Positions 10,301 to 21,900 of a stretch of 64,000 nt of DNA are shown in pieces; within the stretch, counting starts at the first letter, position 1, and the number at the start of each line of letters is the position of its first letter. This stretch comes from Aegilops tauschii subsp. strangulata (taxonomy: Eukaryota; Streptophyta; Magnoliopsida; Poales; Poaceae). The notes beneath the pieces are model-generated. The model worked only from the letters and a program-made list of their open reading frames with translations. It made no database searches and was not told where the DNA came from. The stretch lies in assembly GCF_002575655.3 (NCBI RefSeq), contig NC_053035.3, positions 506,260,601 through 506,324,600 on the forward strand. The letters are read 5' to 3'. A program made the translations under genes and the position numbers.

Positions 10301-13300
10301 GCTATGTGGGTGAAATGATGACACCATGCCAACTTTTAACCTTTTCAGAGTTCAATTGAAATGCTTTTCAATTTCAGTGTCTTGTAGCTGAAAAAATCAG
10401 TAAATGCATGAAAAATAACAAATGAAGTCAGAAAGGGTTGAAAATTGACGATGTGGCTTTGAATGGTGCATTTTGAACATAGAAAATCTCTGGAGTTCAA
10501 ATAAGTTCAAAAAAAATGAAATCCTTTTGTTACAGATGAGTTTCCGTATGAAACCCTGATTTTTCGAAAGAGATTGTCCGTTTTGTACACGAAGTGCATC
10601 CATTTTTTGCCGTAAGCCTCTCTACTTTCTTGCACATGCTATGTGGGTGAAATGATGATACCATGCCAACTTTTAACCTTTTCAGAGTTCATATGAAATG
10701 CTTTTCAATTTCCATGTCTTATAGCTGAAAAAATTAGTAAATGCATGAAAAATAACAAATGAAGTCAGAAAGGGTTGAAAATTGATGATGTGGCTTTTAA
10801 TGGTTCATTTTGAACATAGAAAATCTATGGAGTTCAAATAAGTTCAAAAAAATGAAATCCTTTTGTAACAGATGAGTTTTCGTATGAAACCCTGATTTTT
10901 CGAAAGAGATTGTCCGTTTTGTACACGAAGTGCATCCATTTTTTGCCGTAAGCCTCTCTACTTTCTTGCACATGCTATGTGGGTGAAATGATGATACCAT
11001 GCCAACTTTTAACCTTTTCAAAGTTCATTTGTAGTGCTTTTCAATTTCAGGGTCTTATAGCTGAAAAAATCAGTAAATGCATGAAAAATAACAAATGAAG
11101 TCAGAAAGGGTTGAAAATTGACGATGTGGCTTTGAATGGTGCATTTTGAACATAGAAAATCTCTGGAGTTCAAATAAGTTCAAAAAAAATGAAATCCTTT
11201 TGTAACAGATGAGTTTTCGTATGAAACCCTGATTTTTCGAAAGAGATTGTCCGTTTTGTACACGAAGTGCATCCATTTTTTGCCGTAAGCCTCTCGACTT
11301 TCTTGCACATGCTATGTGGGTGAAATGATGATACCATGCCAACTTTTAACCTTTTCAGAGTTCATATGAAATGCTTTTCAATTTCCATGTCTTATAGCTG
11401 AAAAAATTAGTAAATGCATGAAAAATAACAAATGAAGTCAGAAAGGGTTGAAAGTTGATGATGTGGCTTTTAATGTTGCATTTTGAACATAGAAAATCTA
11501 TGGAGTTCAAATAAGTTCAAAAAAATTAAATCCTTTTGTAACAGATGAGTTTCCGTATGAAACCCTGATTTTTCGAAAGAGATTGTCCGTTTTGTACACG
11601 AAGTGCATCCATTTTTTGCCGTAAGCCTCTCTACTTTCTTGCACATGCTATGTGGGTGAAATGATGATACCATGCCAACTTTTAACCTTTTCAGAGTTCA
11701 TTTGAAATGCTTTTCAATTTCAGGGTCTTATAGCTGAAAAAATCAGTAAATGCATGAAAAATAACAAATGAAGTCAGAAAGGGTTGAAATTTGATGATGT
11801 GGCTTTGAATGGTGCATTTTGAACATAGAAAAACTATGGAGTTCAAATAAGTTCAAAAAAATGAAATCCTTTTGTAAGAGACGAGTTTCCGTATGAAACC
11901 CTGATTCTTCGAAAGAGATTGCCCGTTTTGTACACGAAGTGCATCCTATTTTTGCCGTTAGCCCCTCTACTTTCTTGCACATGCTATGTGGGTGAAATGA
12001 TGACACCATGCCAACTTTTAACCTTTTCAGAGTTCAATTGAAATGCTTTTCAATTTCAGTGTCTTATAGCTGAAAAAATCAGTAAATGCATGAAAAATAA
12101 CAAATGAAGTCAGAAAGGGTTGAAAATTGACGATGTGGCTTTGAATGGTGCATTTTGAACATAGAAAATCTCTGGAGTTCAAATAAGTTCAAAAAAAATG
12201 AAATCCTTTTGTAACAGATGAGTTTCCGTATGAAACCGTGATTTTTCGAAAGAGATTGTCCGTTTTGTACACGAAGTGCATCCATTTTTTGCCGTAAGCC
12301 TCTCTACTTTCTTGCACATGCTATGTGGGTGAAATGATGATACCATGCCAACTTTTAACCTTTTCAGAGTTCATATGAAATGCTTTTCAATTTCCATGTC
12401 TTATAGCTGAAAAAATTAGTAAATGCATGAAAAATAACAAATGAAGTCAGAAAGGTTGAAAATTGATGATGTGGCTTTTAATGGTTCATTTTGAACATAG
12501 AAAATCTATGGAGTTCAAATAGGTTCAAAAAAATGAAATCCTCTTGTAACAGATGAGTTTCCGTATGAAACCCTGATTTTTCGAAAAAGATTGTCCGTTT
12601 TGTACACGAAGTGCATCCATTTTTTGCCGTAAGCCTCTCTACTTTCTTGCACATGCTATGTGGGTGAAATGATGATACCATGCCAACTTTTAACCTTTTC
12701 AGAGTTCATTTGTAGTGCTTTTCAATTTCAGGGTCTTATAGCTGAAAAAATCAGTAAATGCATGAAAAATAACAAATGAAGTCAGAAAGGGTTGAAAATT
12801 GACGATGTGGCTTTGAATGGTGCATTTTGAACATAGAAAATCTCTGGAGTTCAAATAAGTTCAAAAAAAAAGAAATCCTTTTGTAACAGATGAGTTTCCG
12901 TATGAAACCCTGATTTTTCGAAAGAGATTGTCCGTTTTGTACACGAAGTGCATCCATTTTTTGCCGTAAGCCTCTCTACTTTCTTGCACATGCTATGTGG
13001 GTGAAATGATGATACCATGCCAACTTTTAACCTTTTCAGAGTTCATATGAAATGCTTTTCAATTTCCATGTCTTATAGCTGAAAAAATTAGTAAATGCAT
13101 GAAAAATAACAAATGAAGTCAGAAAGGGTTGAAAATTGATGATGTGGCTTTTAATGGTGCATTTTGAACATAGAAAATCTATGGAGTTCAAATAAGTTCA
13201 AAAAAATGAAATCCTTTTGTACAGATGAGTTTCCGTATGAAACCCTGATTTTTCGAAAGAGATTGTCCGTTTTGTACACGAAGTGCATCCATTTTTTGCC

Positions 13301-16275
13301 GTAAGCCTCTCTACTTTCTTGCACATGCTATGTGGGTGAAATGATGATACCATGCCAACTTTTAACCTTTTCAGAGTTCAATTGTAGTGCTTTTCAATTT
13401 CAGGGTCTTATAGCTGAAAAAATCAGTAAATGCATGAAAAATAACAAATGAAGTCAGAAAGGGTTGAAATTTGATGATGTGGCTTTGAATGGTGCATTTT
13501 GAACATAGAAAAACTATGGAGTTCAAATAAGTTCAAAAAAATGAAATCCTTTTGTAACAGACGAGTTTCCGTATGAAACCCTGATTCTTCGAAAGAGATT
13601 GCCCGGTTTGTACACGAAGTGCATCCTATTTTTGCCGTAAGCCCCTCTACTTTCTTGCACATGCTATGTGGGTGAAATGATGACACCATGCCAACTTTTA
13701 ACCTTTTCAGAGTTCAATTGAAATGCTTTTCAATTTCAGTGTCTTATAGCTGAAAAAATCAGTAAATGCATGAAAAATAACAAATGAAGTCAGAAAGGGT
13801 TGAAAATTGACGATGTGGCTTTGAATGGTGCATTTTGAACATAGAAAATCTCTGGAGTTCAAATAAGTTCAAAAAAATGAAATCCTTTTGTAACAGACGA
13901 GTTTCCGTATGAAACCCTGATTTTTCGAAAGAGATTGTCCGTTTTGTACACGAAGTGCATCCATTTTTTGCCGTAAGCCTCTCTACTTTCTTGCACATGC
14001 TATGTGGGTGAAATGATGATACCATGCCAACTTTTAACCTTTTCAGAGTTCATATGAAATGCTTTTCAATTTCCATGTCTTATAGCTGAAAAAATTAGTA
14101 AATGCATGAAAAATAACAAATGAAGTCAGAAAGGGTTGAAAATTGATGATGTGGCTTTTAATGGTTCATTTTGAACATAGAAAATCTATGGAGTTCAAAT
14201 AAGTTCAAAAAAATGAAATCCTTTTGTAACAGATGAGTTTCCGTATGAAACCCTGATTTTTCGAAAGAGATTGTCCGTTTTGTACACGAAGTGCATCCAT
14301 TTTTTTCCGTAAGCCTCTCTACTTTCTTGCACATGCTATGTGGGTGAAATGATGATACCATGCCAACTTTTAACCTTTTCAGAGTTCACTTGTAGTGCTT
14401 TTCAATTTCAGGGTCTTATAGCTGAAAAAATCAGTAAATGCATGAAAAATAACAAATGAAGTCAGAAAGGGTTGAAAATTGACGATGTGGCTTTGAATGG
14501 TGCATTTTGAACATAGAAAATCTCTGGAGTTCAAATAAGTTCAAAAAAATGAAATCCTTTTGTAACAGATGAGTTTCCGTATGAAACCCTGATTTTTGAA
14601 AGAGATTGTCCGTTTTGTACACGAAGTGCATCCATTTTTTGCTGTAAGCCTCTCTACTTTCTTGCACATGCTATGTGGGTGAAATGATGATACCATGCCA
14701 ACTTTTAACCTTTTCAGAGTTCATATGAAATGCTTTTCAATTTCCATGTCTTATAGCTGAAAAAATTAGTAAATGCATGAAAAATAACAAATGAAGTCAG
14801 AAAGGGTTGAAAATTGACGATGTGGCTTTTAATGGTGCATTTTGAACATAGAAAATCTCTGGAGTTCAAATAAGTTCAAAAAAATGAAATCCTTTTGTAA
14901 CAGATGAGTTTCCGTATGAAACCCTGATTTTTCGAAAGAGATTGTCCGTTTTGTACACGAAGTGCATTCATTTTTTGCCGTAAGCCTCTCTACTTTCTTG
15001 CACATGCTATGTGGGTGAAATGATGATACCATGCCAACTTTTAACCTTTTCAGAGTTCATTTGTAGTGCTTTTCAATTTCAGGGTCTTATAGCTGAAAAA
15101 ATCAGTAAATGCATGAAAAATAACAAATGAAGTCAGAAAGGGTTGAAAATTGACGATGTGGCTTTGAATGGTGCATTTTGAACATAGAAAATCTCTGGAG
15201 TTCAAATAAGTTCAAAAAAAATGAAATCCTTTTGTAACAGATGAGTTTTCGTATGAAACCCTGATTTTTCGAAAGAGATTGTCCGTTTTGTACACGAAGT
15301 GCATCCATTTTTTGCCGTAAGCCTCTCTACTTTCTTGCACATGCTATGTGGGTGAAATGATGATACCATGCCAACTTTTAACCTTTTCAGAGTTCATATG
15401 AAATGCTTTTCAATTTCCATGTCTTATAGATGAAAAAATTAGTAAATGCATGAAAAATAACAAATGAAGTCAGAAAGGGTTGAAAATTGATGATGTGGCT
15501 TTTAATGGTGCATTTTGAACATAGAAAAACTATGGAGTTCAAATAAGTTCAAAAAAATGAAATCCTTTTGTAACAGACGAGTTTCCGTATGAAACCCTGA
15601 TTCTTCGAAAGAGATTGCCCGTTTTGTACACGAAGTGCATCCTATTTTTGCCGTAAGCCCCTCTACTTTCTTGCACATGCTATGTGGGTGAAATGATGAC
15701 ACCATGCCAACTTTTAACCTTTTCAGAGTTCAATTGAAATGCTTTTCAATTTCAGTGTCTTATAGCTGAAAAAATCAGTAAATGCATGAAAAATAACAAA
15801 TGAAGTCAGAAAGGGTTGAAAATTGACGATGTGGCTTTGAATGGTGCATTTTGAACATAGAAAATCTCTGGAGTTCAAATAAGATCAAAAAAATGAAATC
15901 CTTTTGTAACAGATGAGTTTCCGTATGAAACCCTGATTTTTCGAAAGAGATTGTCCGTTTTGTACACGAAGTGCATCCATTTTTTGCCGTAAGCCTCTCT
16001 ACTTTCTTGCACATGCTATGTGGGTGAAATGATGATACCATGCCAACTTTTAACCTTTTCAGAGTTCATATGAAATGCTTTTCAATTTCCATGTCTTATA
16101 GATGAAAAAATTAGTAAATGCATGAAAAATAACAAATGAAGTCAGAAAGGGTTGAAAATTGATGATGTGGCTTTTAATGGTGCATTTTGAACATAGAAAA
16201 TCTATGGAGTTCATATAAGTTCAAAAAAATGAAATCCTTTTGTAACAGATGAGTTTCCGTATGAAACCCTGATAA
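7334..16275. repeat. 336-bp tandem satellite inside CACTA (about 26-27 copies)
   Basis: Head-to-tail copies recur every 336 bp (occasionally 335). Each contains CTTTTCAATTTC, TTCCGTATGAAACCC, TTTTGTACACGAAGTGCATC and ACCATGCCAACTTTTAACC. The first five copies are diverged from one another. From about 9054 three subtypes alternate: A (GCCCGTTTTG, CATCCTATTTTTGCCG, GATGACACCATG), B (AAAATCTCTGGAGTTC) and C (GGCTTTTAATGG, AATTTCCATGTC). The minus strand of most monomers is open for 67-105 codons, but this follows from copying one sequence and some copies are frameshifted. No protein family is recognised. The array starts in the 3' region of the small membrane-protein gene and stops at 16275 inside a monomer. 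Confidence 0.93.
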
Positions 16276-16740
16276 TTTGAAAGAGAAACAAACTAAAATA
16301 ATCAGTAAATGCATGAAAATTTAATAGCAAAAAGAATTATCTCAAAATAAAATAAATAAGTAATTTGAAACAAAATAATATAAAATTTACTAAAATATAT
16401 AAGTAGAAACAAAATAAAATAAACTTTAATAACATAAATAAAATTTATGAAACAAAAATTATCAAAGTATTTTCTGTTCAAAACATTATAAGCAACCTCT
16501 GAAATTTATGAAACTAAAATTATATAAAATTGATGCAACTAAAATTATCAAAGTATTTTCTGTTCAAAATCATTAAAAGCAAAATGAATTTTCATAAAGA
16601 ACTTTGTTTGTTAGAAACTTTAATAGCAAATATATAAGTAGAAACAAAATAAAATAAAATAAATAAGTATTTTGTTGTAAGTAGAAACAAAACAAAATAA
16701 AAAAAAGCAAAAAAAAAAACTGGGAAAAATAAAAAATTTG
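16276..16740. other. A-rich sequence after the satellite
   Basis: A/T-rich DNA with loosely repeated blocks such as AGTAGAAACAAAATAAAATAA and AAATTATCAAAGTATTTTCTG, the latter seen twice. No gene or known signal is seen. Confidence 0.5.
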
Positions 16741-16901
16741 CCACCTGCTAGGCCACCACGGCATGAATACGACTAGAAACCCATCAATGGGCCAGGATTC
16801 AGGCCTGCGGAAGGCCCAGTAGGCCCATATGGCATAGCAGTGACAATTAGGCCCGTAAGCCTGCAATAGAGAGGAGCTCGAGAGGGGTGCGGCAGTGGGG
16901 C

Positions 16902-16943
16902 TTATAAACCACTGCGCGCCCCTCTCAACTAGCGAGGTGGGAC
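16902..16943 (-). promoter_or_regulatory. USE plus TATA pair with plant Pol III snRNA spacing (minus strand)
   Basis: On the minus strand GTCCCACCTCG (16933-16943) matches the plant snRNA upstream sequence element RTCCCACATCG at 10 of 11 positions. It is followed after exactly 24 nt by TTTATAA (16902-16908). This spacing is that of plant U6/U3 (Pol III) promoters, not the longer Pol II snRNA spacing. A transcript would start near 16875-16880 and run toward 16740, where the plus strand has A-runs (T-runs on the transcript, 16705-16735). No known RNA was recognised in that stretch. Confidence 0.5.
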
Positions 16944-16976
16944 TAAACTCCCACCACCACGCCGCTGTGCGCGGCC

Positions 16977-17213
16977 TTTGGTCCCGGTTGGTGGCACCTA
17001 CCGGGACTAAAGGTTGCATTGGTCCCGGTTCGTGCCACCAACCGGTACCAATGCCCCCCCCTTTAGTATCGGTTGGTGCCACCAACTGGGACCAAAGGCC
17101 GCCGCTTCCCGCCCTTTGGACTGCTGAAAAGAGACCTTTGGTCCCGGTTGGTGGCACCAACCGGTACTAAAGGGGGGCATTGGTACCGGTTGGTGGCACG
17201 AACCGGGACCAAT
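16977..17213. repeat. Internal subterminal-type repeat block of CACTA
   Basis: Seven or so copies of GGTCCCGGTTGGTGGCACC and its complement, of the same type as at the ends of the element but more than 6 kb from the nearest TIR. No CACTA terminus accompanies it. It lies just upstream of a TATA box, so it may serve as the regulatory region of the Ptta-Ulp1 gene. Confidence 0.8.
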
Positions 17214-17219
17214 GCTCCG

Positions 17220-17228
17220 TATATATAA
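17220..17228 (+). promoter_or_regulatory. TATA box, probable promoter of the Ptta-Ulp1 gene
   Basis: TATATATAA directly after the internal subterminal block, followed by a GC-rich leader. This repeats the arrangement at 6377. Confidence 0.55.
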
Positions 17229-17279
17229 GCTGGACTTGTGAAATTTTTCATTCAGTTCTTCGATCTACCTCTCTCTACC

Positions 17280-17690
17280 GCTGAACGCCTCGACACCGAC
17301 GAACACCTCGGCGCCGCCAGGATGCCGGACCTCGACGCCGACGCCGTCGCCGCGCCCTGCCTGCCCCGACGCCGCCGCGCCCCTGCCGTGCCCCGACGCC
17401 GACGTCGTGCGCCCCTGCCCTGGCCCGACGCCGACGATGTGCGCCCCTGCCTCGCCCCGACGCTGTCGCGCCCCTACCCTGCCACGACGACACTGCCGTG
17501 CGCCCCTGCCTCGACCTCGACGCCAACGCCGCCGCGCCCCTGCCCTGCCCCGACGCTGCGCCACGCCCCTGCCCTGCCGTCAACGCCGCCGCACCATTGC
17601 CCGCCAGACAAGACAGTACTCCCTCCTCCCTCCCACCCCTCTCCTCTATCCTTCCTTCATGTATGTGATGATGGTGAAGTTGGTTTAGTG
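17280..17690. repeat. GC-rich low-complexity leader (CCCCGACGCCG repeats)
   Basis: Imperfect repeats of GCCCCTGCCCTGCCCCGACG stretch over about 300 bp. Long frames are open on both strands, as expected from the composition, with Arg/Pro/Ala-rich products. It is probably untranslated leader of the transposon gene. Confidence 0.6.
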
Positions 17691-18430
17691 CGAAGTTTCA
17701 GAGAATTGCATGTTTTCAGCCATGTCCACAAGGTGTTTGATGAAATGCTAGGGCTAGCCAGGGAACTTTGTTTTATGTGAAACTTGGCAGGATGATGTCT
17801 CCCTGGATGTTGGTGAAGATGGTCAAGTTGGTTTGTTAAAAGGAAAAACTTGTTAGTGCAAGTTTTATTAAAATTTACTGCTGGCAGAAACTACATGAAT
17901 TTTTTTGGTGGACTTGCTAGATGAAATTGGGGCTGCCCTTCTGGACTTAAGGGTTTAGTAGGAAGGACTACAAGATGTAAAAAATTCAGAATTTTTTTAG
18001 CAAGGAAAAATAGGGTTGTAGTTCAATGCCAAGATTGGACCAAAATTGAAAAATGGAAGTTGTGCTCATAATTTTCAAATGACCAAAGTGGGTTTTTGAA
18101 TAAAAATGATCTATAGGCATCAGAGGACTTCTCAAAAAATTTGTGGTATTTTAAAGGAATCATTTGAAATAGTTCTAGTGCAAAAAGTTACATTTAAGAA
18201 AAATAAGAAAATTCTACTGATGTTTTTGTTCATAGCATTTTTTTGTCCATGTATGTATCTATGAATGGATGGATGGTTGGATATGGATGTATATAAAAAA
18301 ATATTCATATATGATGTTTTTTTGTTCATAGCTATTTTTTCCATGTATGTATAATTTATGTATGTATGTTCATATATGCAAAAGTTACATTTAAGAAAAA
18401 AAATAAGAAAATTCTATTTTTTTTTCTTCT
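17691..18430. other. Transposon leader/intron sequence
   Basis: No gene is recognised. The phrase AGTTACATTTAAGAAAAA followed by AAATTCTA appears twice (about 18186 and 18383), with ATGTATGTATG-type short repeats between. Confidence 0.4.
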
Positions 18431-18437
18431 TCTCTTC

Positions 18438-18860
18438 TATCCCGATAACTTCAACACGAGGGGGGGGTCGATATACCCCCTCCCCGATAACATTATTTTC
18501 CCATGTATGTATGTCATCGTTGTCGATATAACCCCCACCCGGATAACTTCGACATGAGGGGCGGTCGATATATATACCCCCTCTCGACCGTGATAACTTA
18601 TACCACGGGAGCACCTCCCGGCCCTCTCGCTCGACCAAAACTCTCGAGGACACCCAAACCCTAGAAAAAAACGATGTCGGTCTCCTACCCCCTCCCGCCG
18701 CGCCCCTACCCGATCGACAAACTCTCTTGAGGCCACCCAAATTTACCAAGTTAAAAGAGCGTTGTCGTCGAGGCCACCCCGAACCCTTGAAGCGTTGTTG
18801 AGGCCACCCCAAACCCTTGAAGCGTTGCCGAGGCCACCCCAAACCCTAGAGAAGCGTCGA
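18438..18860. repeat. Short tandem repeats before the Ptta gene
   Basis: Two repeat sets. One centres on CGATAACTTCAACACGAGG followed by GTCGATATACCCCC and occurs about three times in direct and inverted form (18438-18600). The other is a ~32-bp unit GAGGCCACCCC + AAACCCTTGAAGCGTTG with about four copies (18728-18860). Both lie between the TATA box and the first coding exon. Confidence 0.65.
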
Positions 18861-18980
18861 GGCCATGCCACTAATATGATTCGTTATTGTGCTTAGCTAG
18901 CTAGTTCAACGTTTGCCACTAATATATCCATCTGTCATGTTTGAATAATAATTGCCATGTTGTAAATATTTGCCGAAACT

Positions 18981-21900
18981 ATGGATCCGCACCCCCGAGA
19001 CGAAGCAAAAGAAGCGGTGTTGGGGGAGATAATCGCACACGGAAGTGATGCCGTCTTGTCGTTTCTCAACCACACATGCACCGATGGTCTGGAAAGACAG
19101 GATGAAGAAGCAGGCTACGACGATGATCAAACAATGGAGCAGGAAGGACACCGTGATGACGGCTCCGGTGACCGAATGGAGGGGGAAGGACACCATGATG
19201 ACGGCTCCGGTGAGCGAATGGAGGGGGAAGGACACCGTGATGACGGCTCCGGTGACCGAACGGAGTCCGGCCAGGTATATATATTAATTAATTAAGCATG
19301 TGTTGACTATAGCTAATTGATGCATTAATTGTTTTTGGTATGTACACATATTAACTCTCTTCTTTTTCTTCTTTTCTAGCCCTCCAGATCGAGCAACACT
19401 TCGGTAATGAGACGAGGCCCGAAGAGAAAGTTGCGCGCGGATGAAAGGTACACGATCATCAAAATTGATCGCGCTGGCCAACCGGTTGAACCCCTCCGGA
19501 CCAAGCAAAAATTTAATGCTCAGTGCGGGGTTCTAGTGAGGGACATGATCCCGATCAGCATCGAGCAATGGTTGAAGCCTAAGGACAAAGGCTCTCAGGT
19601 GTCTTATGTCAGCGATAGGCAGAAAGCTGATCTTTGGACCGTGATGCAGGAAAATTTCACCTTCCCGCCAGAGGAGGATCCGGAGAATCCAGTTAAAAAG
19701 CCAATGATCAAGGCTTATGCTCTTAAGAAGATGGCTGAGCTATTCAGGAGGTGGAAGAATGAGATGAAATCATCGTTTGTCGACCAAGACAAGACTCCAG
19801 AATTCATCGGCCGATTTGAGAAGATCAAAGATCAGTGGCCCGAATTTGTCACCAAAAAGAAATCTGAGAGAGCAGCGAAGATGTCAGCGACAAACAAGAA
19901 AATGCTGCAAAGAAGAAGCATCACCATCGCACGGGGTCAGGTGGCTACCTGAAAGCCTGGCCGTTGTGGGACAAGGCTGAGAATGACCTCATTGATAACG
20001 GGATCGAACCAGAGACGCGACGCTGGCCAGACCGTTGCAGGACTTGGTTCTTCGGGGTTGGGGGGAAATTGGACCCTGTAACAGGGAAGTGCGTTTAGAC
20101 AGACGAGCAGCTGAACACACCCATCGTGAAGCTTCAGGAGTATATCGAAAAGGCGCAACAAGGGAGGTTCGTTCCGGACAGAGAGAACGACGAGCTCACA
20201 GAGGCCCTCGGGAATCCTGAGCACCCCGGACAGACACGAGGCACGCCAGGCTCCCTTTCGTGGAAGGCTGGATTTCCCGACGCAGGTGGTTACAAACGCC
20301 GGGAGAGGAAGAACAAAAAGGATTTGACCCAAATACAGGCGGTACACGCAAGGGTACAAGCGCTAGAGGAACGAGAGGCAGTTCGCAGCACACGACCTGC
20401 CGAAGCTACACCCGAAGCTACCCCGCCATCTCAGCGGAGAAGCAGTGTGGCTTCCACGGAGCTGCTTCAGGAGCCCGTCTTCACGGCTCCTGCTAGCTAC
20501 CCCGTAGATGCTATCACGGAGTCTCAGCATTGCCACCTTATGACGCAGTGGATGGAATTGAAAGTCCAGGCGGCTGTTGGCTGTGTTGCACCTCCTGAAC
20601 CTGGCGCAACTTTTCACTGCCGGTCGATTCCAGAAGGATATGCTAGGGTGATGGTGGATGAAATCACAGAAGGATTTGAGGACCTCCAGCTTGACCACCC
20701 TACGGGTGAAGGGGAGACTCGGCTGGGTTCTTGCCTGAAGACTCCATGCCTATGGCGGAAGGAGCTCATCAACCTTCCGAACTGGATGCCTCCACCTCCT
20801 CGTCCTCCTCCGGCCAGTCAGGGCACTCCGCCTCCTCCACCGCCTCCTCCTCCAGCGAGTGACGATCAGGGCACTCAGCCTCCTTCTCCAGCGCATGGCG
20901 GCACTCCGCCTCCTTCTCCGCCTGCGCCGGCGTGCCCGAGCAGCCACCAGCCTCCTCCTTCTCCGCCTCGCCAGCAAGGGCGGAAGAGACCCGCCGCCGC
21001 CCCGGCTGCTCCGGCGCGTCGTAGTCCTTCTCCTCCGCCTCGTAAGCAAGCACGAAAGAAGACAGCCGTAGCCGCTCCGTCTGCTCCGGCATCTAGCAGT
21101 ACAGCCAGAGGCGGGAGGCCATATAGATACGGTCCACCTCTCAAGCCTCTAGAGAAGTTACCGTACGAGATGACCATGGAAGAAAACAAGAAGATCGTGC
21201 AAAAAGAAGTGAAGGACTTCTTTGAAGGGGCGAAAGCAGAGAGACATCCACCTCCGGAGGAGAAGGTAGATGTGGTGAAAGCAAAGCGCACTATCGATGC
21301 CCTGAGGAAACCACCAAAGTCTCCGCCGAAAACCAACTATGAGCGCATTACTGAAAAGACATATCTCGAAGCGGAGCGGTCAGGAAGTATTGTCAGTGAT
21401 AAAAGGTTAAAAGAACGACGAGCAGCTGGGAAAAAAATTGCCCAGCTCGGCGAACAAGCGAACCAATCGTGCCCCCCGCTCAATGTGTCTAGCGACATCG
21501 TCGCTAATGCTCCGGGGATGGTGCCCGGTTATAGCAATATTGGAGATTACCTGCCCGACGATGTACATTATGATTTCTTGGAGGTGGACGGACACAGATA
21601 CGAGTACGGGAAGCCTCTCGTCAAATATGAAAAATCTCTAACAACGATGATGCGAAGATTCCATAATTGGTACATGAAAACCTGCAGAGAGTCTGGGGGG
21701 ACGGATACTTTGTATCTGAGAGTTAAAGAGGAGCACGACCTTGTTGGAATTGATCTGTTGACTGTTCCATTTGAGGATTTCTTCGAGTTCTTCAATCAAA
21801 AGGCCCTCGATAAATTAACGGTCACTTGCTACTATCTGTAAGTACTACTTCTGTCATTAAGTCTCTATATATAGCTCAGCTCTTTCATTGCATGTATTTA

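Noticed and set aside
7357..16041. About 30 similar minus-strand frames of 67-105 codons with a CTSCTKR motif, one per satellite monomer
   Set aside because: They arise because one open monomer was copied. Copies have frameshifts and stops, there is no promoter or splice context, and no protein family is recognised. Kept as a property of the satellite, not as genes.
7334..16275. CRISPR-like regular repeats
   Set aside because: The repeats are 336-bp head-to-tail monomers without unique spacers, in a plant genome.
16740..16880. 7SL RNA gene downstream of the USE/TATA pair
   Set aside because: GAGCTC near the expected start recalls 7SL, but the following sequence does not match beyond that, so no RNA gene is called.
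17238..17780. 180-aa Pro/Arg-rich frame and its antisense counterparts
   Set aside because: GC-rich repeats keep several frames open on both strands. The position between a TATA box and the Ptta gene fits an untranslated leader.
20750..21336. Antisense frames over the Pro-rich linker of the Ptta-Ulp1 gene
   Set aside because: They mirror the CCN-rich codons of the sense strand and look like composition artefacts.
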